From Acidobacteriota bacterium (GTDB lineage: Bacteria > Actinomycetota > Acidimicrobiia > ATN3): 38,052 nucleotides of DNA. This document shows, in pieces, positions 15,972-22,798 of the stretch. The position numbers and the translations under genes are program-made. The notes below the pieces were generated by a model that searched no databases, was not told where the DNA came from, and saw nothing but the letters and a program-made list of their open reading frames with translations. Within the stretch, counting starts at the first letter, position 1, and the number at the start of each line of letters is the position of its first letter. Location: contig QEUQ01000018.1 of assembly GCA_003577105.1 (NCBI GenBank), positions 1 to 38,052 of the forward strand, written 5' to 3'.

Positions 15972-16337
15972 GTGTATCAGAAGATCATTGTCGGTGTCGA
16001 TGGCTCACCCACCTCTATGAAGGCTGCCCAGAAGGCTGTCGAGATCGGGCAGGCGGTTGGAGCTAAGGTCACACTTATCTCCGTCGGTGAGCATGGCCGC
16101 CAAAACGTTTCAGACGCGAGCGATCGGTTTGAAGGCATGGAGGTCGAAATCGACACCGTGGTTGACACCGGCGACCCGGCTGACGTGATTCTCGAGACAG
16201 CTGAAGACGGTGGCTATGACCTGATCGTCGTTGGTAACCGCGGCATGACCGGGGTGCAGCGATTTCTCCTCGGCTCTGTGCCGAGCAAGATCAGCCACCA
16301 CAGCCCGTGTGACGTACTGATCATTCACACAACCTGA
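15972..16337 (+). CDS. Universal stress protein, compact UspA domain
   Basis: The 121-residue product is a single UspA domain, about 20 residues shorter than usual; the loop and helix after the second strand are trimmed. It starts I-I-V-G-V-D-G-S. The ATP-binding signature G-N-R-G-x(9)-G-S is intact near residue 90 (G-M-T-G-V-Q-R-F-L-L-G-S-V), so nucleotide binding is expected. The GTG at 15972 has AGGAGG five bases upstream. It follows clpC by 118 bases, where CCGGTA occurs three times (15891, 15911, 15943) with a CGGGCA/TGCCCG hairpin between the last two. The role is stress tolerance by analogy; no partner is visible. Confidence 0.9.
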   Translation: MYQKIIVGVDGSPTSMKAAQKAVEIGQAVGAKVTLISVGEHGRQNVSDASDRFEGMEVEIDTVVDTGDPADVILETAEDGGYDLIVVGNRGMTGVQRFLLGSVPSKISHHSPCDVLIIHTT

Positions 16338-16381
16338 CCGGGGGCGCTTCCTCGCCGAGAGCGCATCGGGACTTCACAAGA

Positions 16382-17185
16382 GTGCCTCCCTTGAAGTCGC
16401 GCGTTCTCATAGTGGCCGTCTTGTCGCTGTTTGCCTTGTTTGGCGCGGCGTGCAAGTCAACGATCGGATTGTCAGTTGTCGTCGACGCAGACGGCGGTGG
16501 TGAGATTTCAATTGGGATTCAAGTTGATCCCAAGGCCGAGAAGGCCATCTATGAGCTGACAGGCAAGTCGTTTTCGGACTCTTATGCGGTGTCAGACGTA
16601 GCGGCCGCGGGCTGGAAGGTTGCTCGCCTGCGGGGACCAGACGGCTCAAGCGGAGTGAGTGTGACCAGACGCTTCGGCGCGCCCGAGGAGGCCGGAGCAA
16701 TGCTACGTGCAATCGCAGGCCGGCCGCCGGTTGTCTTTGAGACGTTCGAGCTGAATCGTAGTGACGGACTACTCAGAGTCGAGTTTGACTTGGCGATGAC
16801 CATAAATCTGCGGAGCAAGGTTCTTTCCGACACTGTCGCGGCTGCAATTGGAAAGGCGGAGTTCTCCAAGTTGTCGACTGGCTTTGGCATATCACTGACC
16901 GATGGAGTCTCGGCCGAGGTGAGGGTGGCCCTTCCGGGCACCATCTCGTCGAACAACGCTCAGGCGGTCGAGGGCTCCATATTGGTCTGGAGCGTCAAAG
17001 GCGGCGAGAGGCTCGAAATGACCGCAAAGAGCGCATACTTTCAGTGGCCTTATGTCGGCGGTGCAGCGGTCGTCGGTGTATCGGGCATATCGCTAGTCGT
17101 CTTGCTCGCTTCCGATGTTCGGAGACGAAGGCGAGCGCGCTCGGCGCCGGCAGCCAGTGCCGATCCGCTCGGTGAAACCCAATGA
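16382..17185 (+). CDS. LppM-like (DUF3153) lipoprotein
   Basis: The product has 267 residues. Residues 1-24 are a lipoprotein signal with L-F-G-A-A-C and Cys24 as anchor. A beta-rich domain (S-V-V-V-D-A-D-G-G-G-E-I) follows, and a transmembrane helix near 222-244 precedes an Arg-rich tail. This order of lipobox, DUF3153-type domain and C-terminal helix is that of mycobacterial LppM, an exported protein linked to host interaction and lipid binding in tuberculosis work. The assignment here rests on architecture and local similarity. The TGA overlaps the radA ATG, so the two are translated together, although no functional link is known. The GTG at 16382 lacks a clear ribosome site. Confidence 0.6.
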   Translation: MPPLKSRVLIVAVLSLFALFGAACKSTIGLSVVVDADGGGEISIGIQVDPKAEKAIYELTGKSFSDSYAVSDVAAAGWKVARLRGPDGSSGVSVTRRFGAPEEAGAMLRAIAGRPPVVFETFELNRSDGLLRVEFDLAMTINLRSKVLSDTVAAAIGKAEFSKLSTGFGISLTDGVSAEVRVALPGTISSNNAQAVEGSILVWSVKGGERLEMTAKSAYFQWPYVGGAAVVGVSGISLVVLLASDVRRRRRARSAPAASADPLGETQ

Positions 17186-18600
17186 AGAACGTCGTGCGAT
17201 ACGCATGTCAGGAATGCGGCAACGTCACACTCAAGTGGCAAGGTCAGTGCCACGCGTGCGGCGAGTGGAACACGATCGTGGAGGAGCCGGCCGCCGAGGT
17301 CTCATTCGTTGGAGACGGGGCAGGTACCGGAGACCGCCCCGAGTCGATTGGCGCAATCGACGATTCGCAGACGGCGCGATTGGCCTCGGGGATCGGCGAG
17401 CTGGACCGCGTCCTTGGTGGTGGATTTGTGCCCGGCTCAAGTGTCCTACTGGGCGGCGAGCCTGGCATAGGCAAGTCCACTCTTCTCCTGCAGGCTGCTG
17501 CGGGATACGCACGCTCCAACCCGTCATCAGAGGTCTTGCTGGTAAGCGCGGAGGAATCCAAGCCGCAGGTTCGACGGCGGGCCGAGCGCATTGACGCGCT
17601 CGCCGAGAATTTACTGCTCTATTGCGAATCATCGTGTGAGCGGATTGCCGCTGAGATTCAGGACCGGAAGCCGGCTGTGGCGATCATCGACTCGATTCAG
17701 ACGATCAGATCGGGCCTGCTATCTGGTGCCGCCGGTTCTGTTGGCCAGGTGCGCGAGTGCGCCGCGCTTCTCGCGAGCACGTCCCGGGCATCGGGGACAT
17801 CGCTGGTCATGGTGGGGCACGTGACTAAGGACGGCGCTCTTGCGGGTCCGAGGACGCTCGAGCACTTGGTCGACTCGGTTCTGGCCTTTGAAGGTGACCG
17901 GCGTCATGGCCTGCGCTCTCTGCGGGCCGAGAAGAACAGGTTCGGACCATCGGGTGAAGTAAGCCTTTTCGAGATGGAAGCCTCGGGTCTCGTCGAAGTC
18001 GCAGACGCATCGGCCCGCTTGATTAGGGACCGAAGGCCCGAGCAGGCAGGGTCTGTGATCGCTGTGGCGATTGAAGGGCATCGGCCGGTACTTGTTGAGA
18101 TCCAGGCGCTGGTCTCTTCGGAGAAGAACTCTGCCGGGCGGCGGGGAGTTATCGGCATCGAGTCCCAGCGGGTATCACTGATTGTTGCGGTGCTCGAGAG
18201 CCGGGCGGAGGTGTCGCTCGGATCAAGAGATCTCTATGTGTCAGTGGCCGGCGGGATTCGCGTCGAAGATCCCGGGGTCGACCTCGCAGTCGCGCTGGCA
18301 ATTGCCTCGGCGGCGTCAGGCGTGCCGGTCCCGACTGGCTTGGCGGTGTGGGGAGAGCTCGGCCTCGGTGGGGAGCTACGTCTCGCTCCGCACGGAAAGC
18401 GTCGTCACGAAGAGGCGACCCGCCTCGGCTTCTCGCTCTGCATGTCCCCCAATATCGGCGGGCCCGGGGGTGACATCTCTGGATCGGAAGTGCCTCACCG
18501 AGGGGGTGGCGTGATCTCGGTCGATGTCTTGGAAGAGGCGCTTGACGCAGCAGGCCTGGGAGGGCTAAAGACCGGTGGCTCGTCTGCGGTCGAGGGCTAA
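17182..18600 (+). CDS. radA: DNA repair protein RadA (Sms)
   Basis: RadA is a RecA-like branch-migration ATPase in recombination repair. The 472-residue product has a C4 zinc finger (Cys9, Cys12, Cys23, Cys26), Walker A G-G-E-P-G-I-G-K-S-T at 91-100, the RadA-specific K-N-R-F-G at 251-255, and a C-terminal Lon-protease-like domain with V-D-L-A-V-A-L-A near 370 but without the Lon catalytic role. Length is normal. The ATG at 17182 overlaps the stop of the LppM-like gene. Its TAA overlaps the stop codon of the convergent crp-like gene by three bases. Confidence 0.96.
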   Translation: MKNVVRYACQECGNVTLKWQGQCHACGEWNTIVEEPAAEVSFVGDGAGTGDRPESIGAIDDSQTARLASGIGELDRVLGGGFVPGSSVLLGGEPGIGKSTLLLQAAAGYARSNPSSEVLLVSAEESKPQVRRRAERIDALAENLLLYCESSCERIAAEIQDRKPAVAIIDSIQTIRSGLLSGAAGSVGQVRECAALLASTSRASGTSLVMVGHVTKDGALAGPRTLEHLVDSVLAFEGDRRHGLRSLRAEKNRFGPSGEVSLFEMEASGLVEVADASARLIRDRRPEQAGSVIAVAIEGHRPVLVEIQALVSSEKNSAGRRGVIGIESQRVSLIVAVLESRAEVSLGSRDLYVSVAGGIRVEDPGVDLAVALAIASAASGVPVPTGLAVWGELGLGGELRLAPHGKRRHEEATRLGFSLCMSPNIGGPGGDISGSEVPHRGGGVISVDVLEEALDAAGLGGLKTGGSSAVEG

Positions 18601-19295
18601 GTCGCGCGCGCCTCGAGGCGCGCCAGGTCTTTAACCACGTAGAAGCGGCCTTTCCTTTCGAGGATTCCTCGGTTTGCGAAGCCGGCGAGCGCCCTGTTCA
18701 CACCTTCCCTTGTTGCCCCGACCATGGCCGCGAGCTGTTCTTGGGTAACCGGAATGCCGATCCTGATTCCGGTTTCGGTCGGGGAACCGTGATTCTCGGC
18801 CAGATCCACGAGGCGCTTGGCTACTCTTCCGGCGACATCGAGGAAGGCCGCGTCCGCGACAGCTTCGTCGGCCTTGCGAAGCCTTCTTGCGAGCATCTTC
18901 AGCAATGCCCAGCTCAACCCCGGTGAGCGATCAATGCAGGAGTTCAGCGCCGCAGCGGAGAGTACATAGGCCTCTGTTGCCTCAACGGCTCTTGCCTCTG
19001 CCGAGCGAGGCTCGCCGTCTAGGAGCGATAGCTCCCCAATGATTTCGCCCGGCCCGAGAAACGCCACTAGGACTTCCCGGCCCTCGGGAGAGCGGGAGCT
19101 GATGCTCACTCGACCCGAGGAAATCAGATACAGGTGGGATCCCTCGTCTCCCTCATAGAAGAGAGCTTCGTTGGCGCGGTATCGCCTCTTCTGCATGTGA
19201 TCTGCCACATTGGACTTCTCATCGTCTGACAAGTCGGCGAAGAGTTCGCTGGACGCGAGCAGTTCGATGAGTTCGCTTTGGGACGAAGCGCCCAA
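18597..19295 (-). CDS. Crp/Fnr-family transcription regulator
   Basis: The 232-residue protein has a cyclic-nucleotide-binding beta-roll (about 15-130, with G-E-I-I-G-E-L-S-L-L-D-G-E-P-R-S-A phosphate cassette near 88-104, the Arg-Ser pair being typical of cAMP binders), a dimer helix, and a C-terminal winged helix with T-Q-E-Q-L-A-A-M-V-G. The recognition helix reads T-R-E-G-V-N-R-A; the R-E-x-x-x-R pattern is that of E. coli CRP, which reads TGTGA. No cysteine cluster of FNR is present. The TTG at 19295 follows AGGAGG with 8 bases of spacing. A perfect CRP-type palindrome lies 113 bases upstream (19408-19425), which points to self-control. The family includes mycobacterial Cmr and corynebacterial GlxR. 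Confidence 0.9.
   Translation of the reverse strand: MGASSQSELIELLASSELFADLSDDEKSNVADHMQKRRYRANEALFYEGDEGSHLYLISSGRVSISSRSPEGREVLVAFLGPGEIIGELSLLDGEPRSAEARAVEATEAYVLSAAALNSCIDRSPGLSWALLKMLARRLRKADEAVADAAFLDVAGRVAKRLVDLAENHGSPTETGIRIGIPVTQEQLAAMVGATREGVNRALAGFANRGILERKGRFYVVKDLARLEARAT
18606..18623. terminator. Perfect 18-bp palindrome, bidirectional terminator candidate
   Basis: GCGCGCC-TCGA-GGCGCGC is a perfect palindrome five bases after the radA stop and inside the last codons of the convergent regulator gene. As RNA from either strand it forms a 7-bp all-GC stem with a four-base loop. There is only a weak T-run on the + side. Confidence 0.5.
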
Positions 19296-19407
19296 CTCAG
19301 CTGCCTCCTAGGGAACCCAGCGTGACGAAAATTCGGCTAGAGCATGCCATCTAGCTGCCTTGCGTTGGAAGGTCAGACTCTGCCAGGTGACAAGAATCAC
19401 TTGCTAC

Positions 19408-19425
19408 CTGTGAGCGCACTCACAG
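19408..19425. promoter_or_regulatory. CRP-type operator
   Basis: CTGTGAG-CGCA-CTCACAG is a perfect inverted repeat containing TGTGA-N6-TCACA, the consensus read by CRP, GlxR and Cmr type regulators. The crp-like gene starts 113 bases away on the minus strand, and carD lies 384 bases away on the plus strand. Confidence 0.7.
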
Positions 19426-19480
19426 TACCGCCTTGTGTCTTCGTTCACAATCCAAGCTAATACAGCGGATAGGCAACGAG

Positions 19481-19508
19481 GCTATCAGCCATCCTGATAG
19501 CGGGTTTT
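19481..19508 (+). terminator. Terminator-like hairpin in the intergenic region
   Basis: GCTATCAG-CCATC-CTGATAGC is a perfect 8-bp stem followed by GGGTTTT. Read on the plus strand it looks like an intrinsic terminator, but no known gene ends here, which suggests a short transcript starting after about 19420. Confidence 0.4.
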
Positions 19509-19595
19509 CCCCGGACCTCCGTTTTCGAGCGGCAGTAAGACCTGATCCGTCTTGTGCCAGAGCCGGTTTCCGATCCGCCGGCACGGCAGCATCCC

Positions 19596-19620
19596 CGCGC
19601 TTGCCCTTTGGGCAAGCGCG
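19596..19620. repeat. Perfect 11-bp hairpin
   Basis: CGCGCTTGCCC-TTT-GGGCAAGCGCG: an 11-bp uninterrupted stem with a three-base loop, the strongest simple hairpin in the window. It lacks a following T-run on either strand. It lies about 190 bases before the carD start. The role is unknown. Confidence 0.5.
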
Positions 19621-19747
19621 TCCCGATCTGCCCTGCCGCGAATTGGGAGCGAATCTGCCGCAGAGTTGCCTCCGTTGACTTCCTCAAGTTGGCTGCAATA
19701 CCTGCTCATCCCCCCGATGTGGTGCCTGAGCAGGGATTTTGTTAGAC

Positions 19748-19792
19748 TCAGCCCCGGAAGCGGGCTGAACCGCAATGCGGGCTGAACCGCAA
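19748..19792 (+). promoter_or_regulatory. Tandem repeats and alternative hairpins in the carD leader
   Basis: A 16-base unit, GCGGGCTGAACCGCAA, occurs twice exactly (19760-19775 and 19777-19792). TCAGCCC at 19748-19754 can pair with GGGCTGA in either copy (19762-19768 or 19779-19785), so two exclusive stems are possible, and CCGC-AAT-GCGG (19770-19780) forms a third. The second copy ends 7 bases before the carD ribosome site GGAG. Confidence 0.5.
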
Positions 19793-19808
19793 GATCGATG
19801 GAGCATTG

Positions 19809-20303
19809 ATGGGATTCAAAGTCGGAGACAAAGTCGTATACCCGCATCATGGCGCTGCCGTTGTGGCAAAGCGGGAGAAGCGCCCCGCTCCAGGTACTCC
19901 GGACCAGAAGACCAGCTATCTGATCCTCAAGCTCGCCTACGGCGACCTCACTCTCATGGTTCCGGAAGACAAGACTGAAGAAGTCGGCATTCGCGACGTA
20001 ATCCCCAAAGATGAGGTCGACAAGGTCTTCAAAGTCCTCAAGAAGAAAGAGGACAAGATGCCGACCAACTGGAGCCGGCGTTTCAAGACCCACGTCGAAA
20101 AGCTCAAGAGCGGCGACATTTATCAGGTCGCAGAGGTGGTAAGGAATCTCTCGGTGAGAGAGAACGATAAGGGGCTATCCGCCGGCGAGAAGCGCATGCT
20201 GACCAAGGCCCGTCAGATTCTGGTGTCGGAGCTGACCTTTGCCCTCAATATCAGCGAGGATGAGGCCGAAGACAGACTCGATTCGCAGCTGCCGAAGTCC
20301 TGA
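19809..20303 (+). CDS. carD: CarD-family RNA polymerase-binding regulator
   Basis: CarD binds the RNA polymerase beta subunit and stabilises open promoter complexes, notably at rRNA promoters. The 164-residue protein has the N-terminal Tudor-like RNA polymerase-interaction domain (F-K-V-G-D-K-V-V-Y-P-H-H-G, residues 3-15) and a helical DNA-binding domain containing W-S-R-R-F-K near residue 80 with the conserved tryptophan. The C-terminal R-x-M-L-x-x-A-R-x-I-L-V-S-E-L is typical. The ATG at 19809 follows GGAG at 5 bases; a TTG directly before it is less likely. In many Actinobacteria ispD follows carD; here a PIN-TRAM gene lies between carD and ispDF. In mycobacteria the gene is essential. Confidence 0.95.
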   Translation: MGFKVGDKVVYPHHGAAVVAKREKRPAPGTPDQKTSYLILKLAYGDLTLMVPEDKTEEVGIRDVIPKDEVDKVFKVLKKKEDKMPTNWSRRFKTHVEKLKSGDIYQVAEVVRNLSVRENDKGLSAGEKRMLTKARQILVSELTFALNISEDEAEDRLDSQLPKS

Positions 20304-20344
20304 TTGCCTTCCCAAGACTAGCAGCTCAACAGCGCTTTCGGGAT

Positions 20345-20366
20345 CGGGCGCGCACTAAGGCGCCCG
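20345..20366 (+). terminator. Terminator candidate after carD
   Basis: CGGGCGC (20345-20351) pairs with GCGCCCG (20360-20366) across an 8-base loop, 42 bases after the carD stop and before the PIN-TRAM gene. There is no T-run, as is usual in high-GC genomes. Confidence 0.45.
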
Positions 20367-20410
20367 CAGTCAAACTAGGATAGAACCGTCAACTTCCCCC
20401 AGAGACGGCG

Positions 20411-21565
20411 ATGTTTGTCGAAGTAATACGCCTTTTCATAGTGCTCGCGCTCACCGCGCTCGGTTACGCGGTCGGGAACCGTCTCTACGCGTCGCAGCGC
20501 GCCGGTGAAATCGCGCCCTTGATCGGCCTCGTACTCGGATGTGGAGTTGGGTACGTCCTCGGAGGTGTTGTGGGCCGGACCCTCGATCGAGCCTTCGGTG
20601 TGGTCGAGGAGAAGGTCGGCCGCTCCGAGCCTGGCCGGCTCTTTGCGGGCACTCTCGGCGCCGTGATCGGCGCCGGGCTCGGCGGCGTCTTTGGCTTTCC
20701 CTTCTTTTTCATTCTCGATTGGTACTGGGCTTATCCCGCAGTTGCGTTGCTCATGTGGATTCTCGGGTCCCTCGGGTATCGCGTCGCCGGCCATAGAAGC
20801 GAGGACCTTCTTGCCCTAGCGGGTCTCTCGTCTCGTCCACTTGTGAGGGCGAGCCGCTACGGGACCTCTGACACCAATGCATATCTGATCGACACATCGG
20901 CGCTCATCGATGGTCGATTGCTCGATGTAGCGCGTTCCGGCTTCCTAAATGGCAGCCTCCTTGTGGCTCCGTTTGTGCTTGAGGAGCTTCAAGGCATCGC
21001 CGATTCCGGGGATGTCAACCGCAGACGTCGCGGCCGGCGGGGGCTAGAGGTACTTGCGGTTCTAAGCGAAATGCCGACCGTTGACCTCCATGTCCTCGAT
21101 GATTCGGTCCCCGAACACGAGCACGTCGACGCCAAGCTGGTGTCGCTGGCGCGTCATCTCAGGGTGAGCTTGATTACGACCGACGGAAACCTTCAGCGAG
21201 TCGCCGAGCTCCAGGGCATTTCAGTTCTGAATCCGAACAGGCTCGCAACCGCGCTCAAGCCGGCGCAGCTCCCTGGGGACAAAATCACCATCGGGATCCT
21301 TCGAGAGGGCGACCAAGACGGTCAAGGCGTTGGATATCTAGATGACGGAACGATGGTCGTCGTCGAGGGCGCGGCATCTCGGGTCGGCAAGGAAGTGACC
21401 GCGAAGATCACCAGTGCGACCCAGACTTCGATCGGCCGAATGCTCTTTGCGACATTTGACAATGAAGCCGGACTCACCGGTGGGGAGGATTCCCCGGGCG
21501 ACGGCTCCAAGGGTGACAACTCCCGATCCGGAAGAGGATCAGCTACCCCGATTTCAAAGGAATGA
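20411..21565 (+). CDS. Membrane-anchored PIN-TRAM protein (YacL-like)
   Basis: The 384-residue product has four hydrophobic segments in the first 130 residues, then a PIN domain (about 155-275) and a TRAM domain (about 285-345), with a Gly/Ser-rich tail. The PIN acidic residues are seen in L-I-D-T-S-A-L-I-D-G, V-L-E-E-L, the D of V-D-A-K-L and I-T-T-D-G-N-L, so nuclease activity is plausible. The TRAM part reads L-P-G-D-K-I-T-I-G-I-L-R-E-G and G-V-G-Y-L-D-D-G-T-M-V-V-V-E. This is the YacL architecture found next to ispD and carD in Gram-positive bacteria; the true substrate of the family is not established, but RNA is likely. The TGA overlaps the ispDF ATG, so translation is coupled. Confidence 0.9.
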   Translation: MFVEVIRLFIVLALTALGYAVGNRLYASQRAGEIAPLIGLVLGCGVGYVLGGVVGRTLDRAFGVVEEKVGRSEPGRLFAGTLGAVIGAGLGGVFGFPFFFILDWYWAYPAVALLMWILGSLGYRVAGHRSEDLLALAGLSSRPLVRASRYGTSDTNAYLIDTSALIDGRLLDVARSGFLNGSLLVAPFVLEELQGIADSGDVNRRRRGRRGLEVLAVLSEMPTVDLHVLDDSVPEHEHVDAKLVSLARHLRVSLITTDGNLQRVAELQGISVLNPNRLATALKPAQLPGDKITIGILREGDQDGQGVGYLDDGTMVVVEGAASRVGKEVTAKITSATQTSIGRMLFATFDNEAGLTGGEDSPGDGSKGDNSRSGRGSATPISKE

Positions 21566-22737
21566 GCGAGGACTTTCGCTGCTGGGGGGTAGTGGTGGCG
21601 GCAGGCTCGGGCAAGCGCATGGAAGCCGGCGGCATTCCCAAGCAGTTCAGGTCACTTGCGGGTATTCCGGTCTTCGAGTGGTCGTTGGCGGCGATGCTTG
21701 CATCGGGCGTGGTCGAGAAAGTGGTCGTGGTCCTCCCGCCAGATCAGGTGCTCGCGCTGAGCCAAGATGCGTTTGGAGTCGAGGGCGGCAAGACCCGAGC
21801 CGAGTCGGTGGCGGCTGGTCTGGCGGCGGTCCCGGCCGATGTGTCTCACGTCTTGGTGCACGACGCCGCACGTCCGTTTGTGAGTGAGGCGCTTGTCAGG
21901 CGCCTTGTTGAGAAATTGCAGGGGGGCGCCCGCGGCGTCGTGCCCGTCGTGCCGATTGTTGACACGATCCGCACCTCAGAGGGATCAACCGCGGACCGAG
22001 CAGGCTTTGTCGCGGTTCAGACTCCCCAAGGCTTCGAGCGTGCCACCCTCGTTCGCGCCCACGAGGAGGCGAGGCGAGCGGGGGACTCCGAAGCGGCATC
22101 GCCAACAGATGATGCGCAGCTGCTCGAGGCCATTGGCGAAGAAGTCCAGAGCGTGCCAGGAGCACCAGAGAACTTCAAGATTACAACAGAGAGCGACTGG
22201 CTCACAGCCAACGCGCTGGTGATGGCAGGTGTTCGCCGGCCAGTGGGGAGGGAAGTTGATGACTTGCGCGCCGGCATCGGGGTCGACGCCCATCGCTTTG
22301 GCGCCCCGGGACCTCTGCGCATTGGTGGTGTGGAGATTGAAGATTGCGAGGGGCTAGAGGGGCATTCCGACGCGGATGTCGTGCTGCACGCGATCAGCGA
22401 CGCGCTCCTCGGGGCGGCAGCCCTGGGCGATCTCGGCCGGCACTTCCCTGAAGACCGGGTCAAGCCCGGCATGTCGAGCGAACTGATTCTCGCCGAGGTC
22501 CTTGCCATGATTGGCGATGCCGGTTTTCGCGTTGGCAACGTCGACACAACGGTGATAGCGGCACGACCGCGCCTCGCTCATCTCAGCGAGGCAATCACCT
22601 CGAAGTTGGCGAGCCTGCTTGAGATTCCAGCCGACTGTGTCGGATTCAAGGCGACTACAACTGACGGCATGGGCCTTACAGGCTCCGGCGAGGGGATCGC
22701 TGCCGTGGCAACAGCAATGCTGGTCAGAAGGGCGTGA
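21562..22737 (+). CDS. ispDF: Bifunctional IspD/IspF, MEP isoprenoid pathway
   Basis: This 391-residue fusion joins two steps of the MEP pathway. Residues 1-225 are IspD (MEP cytidylyltransferase) with V-V-A-A-G-S-G-K-R-M near 12-21 (CTP loop), H-D-A-A-R-P-F near 98 and the late T-x-E-S-D-W motif near 210. Residues 233-391 are IspF (2-C-methyl-erythritol 2,4-cyclodiphosphate synthase) with G-I-G-V-D-A-H-R-F at the junction, G-H-S-D-A-D-V near 268 carrying zinc ligands, and T-T-D-G-M-G-L-T-G near 372. The intermediate IspE is absent, as in other fusions. It is cytoplasmic. It overlaps the PIN-TRAM gene by ATGA and is followed by cysS after 61 bases. Confidence 0.96.
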   Translation: MSEDFRCWGVVVAAGSGKRMEAGGIPKQFRSLAGIPVFEWSLAAMLASGVVEKVVVVLPPDQVLALSQDAFGVEGGKTRAESVAAGLAAVPADVSHVLVHDAARPFVSEALVRRLVEKLQGGARGVVPVVPIVDTIRTSEGSTADRAGFVAVQTPQGFERATLVRAHEEARRAGDSEAASPTDDAQLLEAIGEEVQSVPGAPENFKITTESDWLTANALVMAGVRRPVGREVDDLRAGIGVDAHRFGAPGPLRIGGVEIEDCEGLEGHSDADVVLHAISDALLGAAALGDLGRHFPEDRVKPGMSSELILAEVLAMIGDAGFRVGNVDTTVIAARPRLAHLSEAITSKLASLLEIPADCVGFKATTTDGMGLTGSGEGIAAVATAMLVRRA

Positions 22738-22798
22738 TAGCATCCACGAACTTCAGTGGGCGAAGTTATGTCTTCCTGCCTGATTCAGGGCGATTTCC

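Larger units (their letters stand above)
19296..19808. other. Structured intergenic region between crp-like gene and carD
   Basis: No convincing protein-coding gene is seen in these 513 bases. They hold, in order: an inverted repeat GCTAGA-N8-TCTAGC (19336-19355), a CRP-type palindrome (19408-19425), a terminator-like hairpin (19481-19508), a perfect 11-bp hairpin (19596-19620), a possible -35 TTGACT (19675-19680), and the repeated carD leader (19748-19792). A long carD leader or a small RNA ending near 19508 is possible. Confidence 0.5.
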
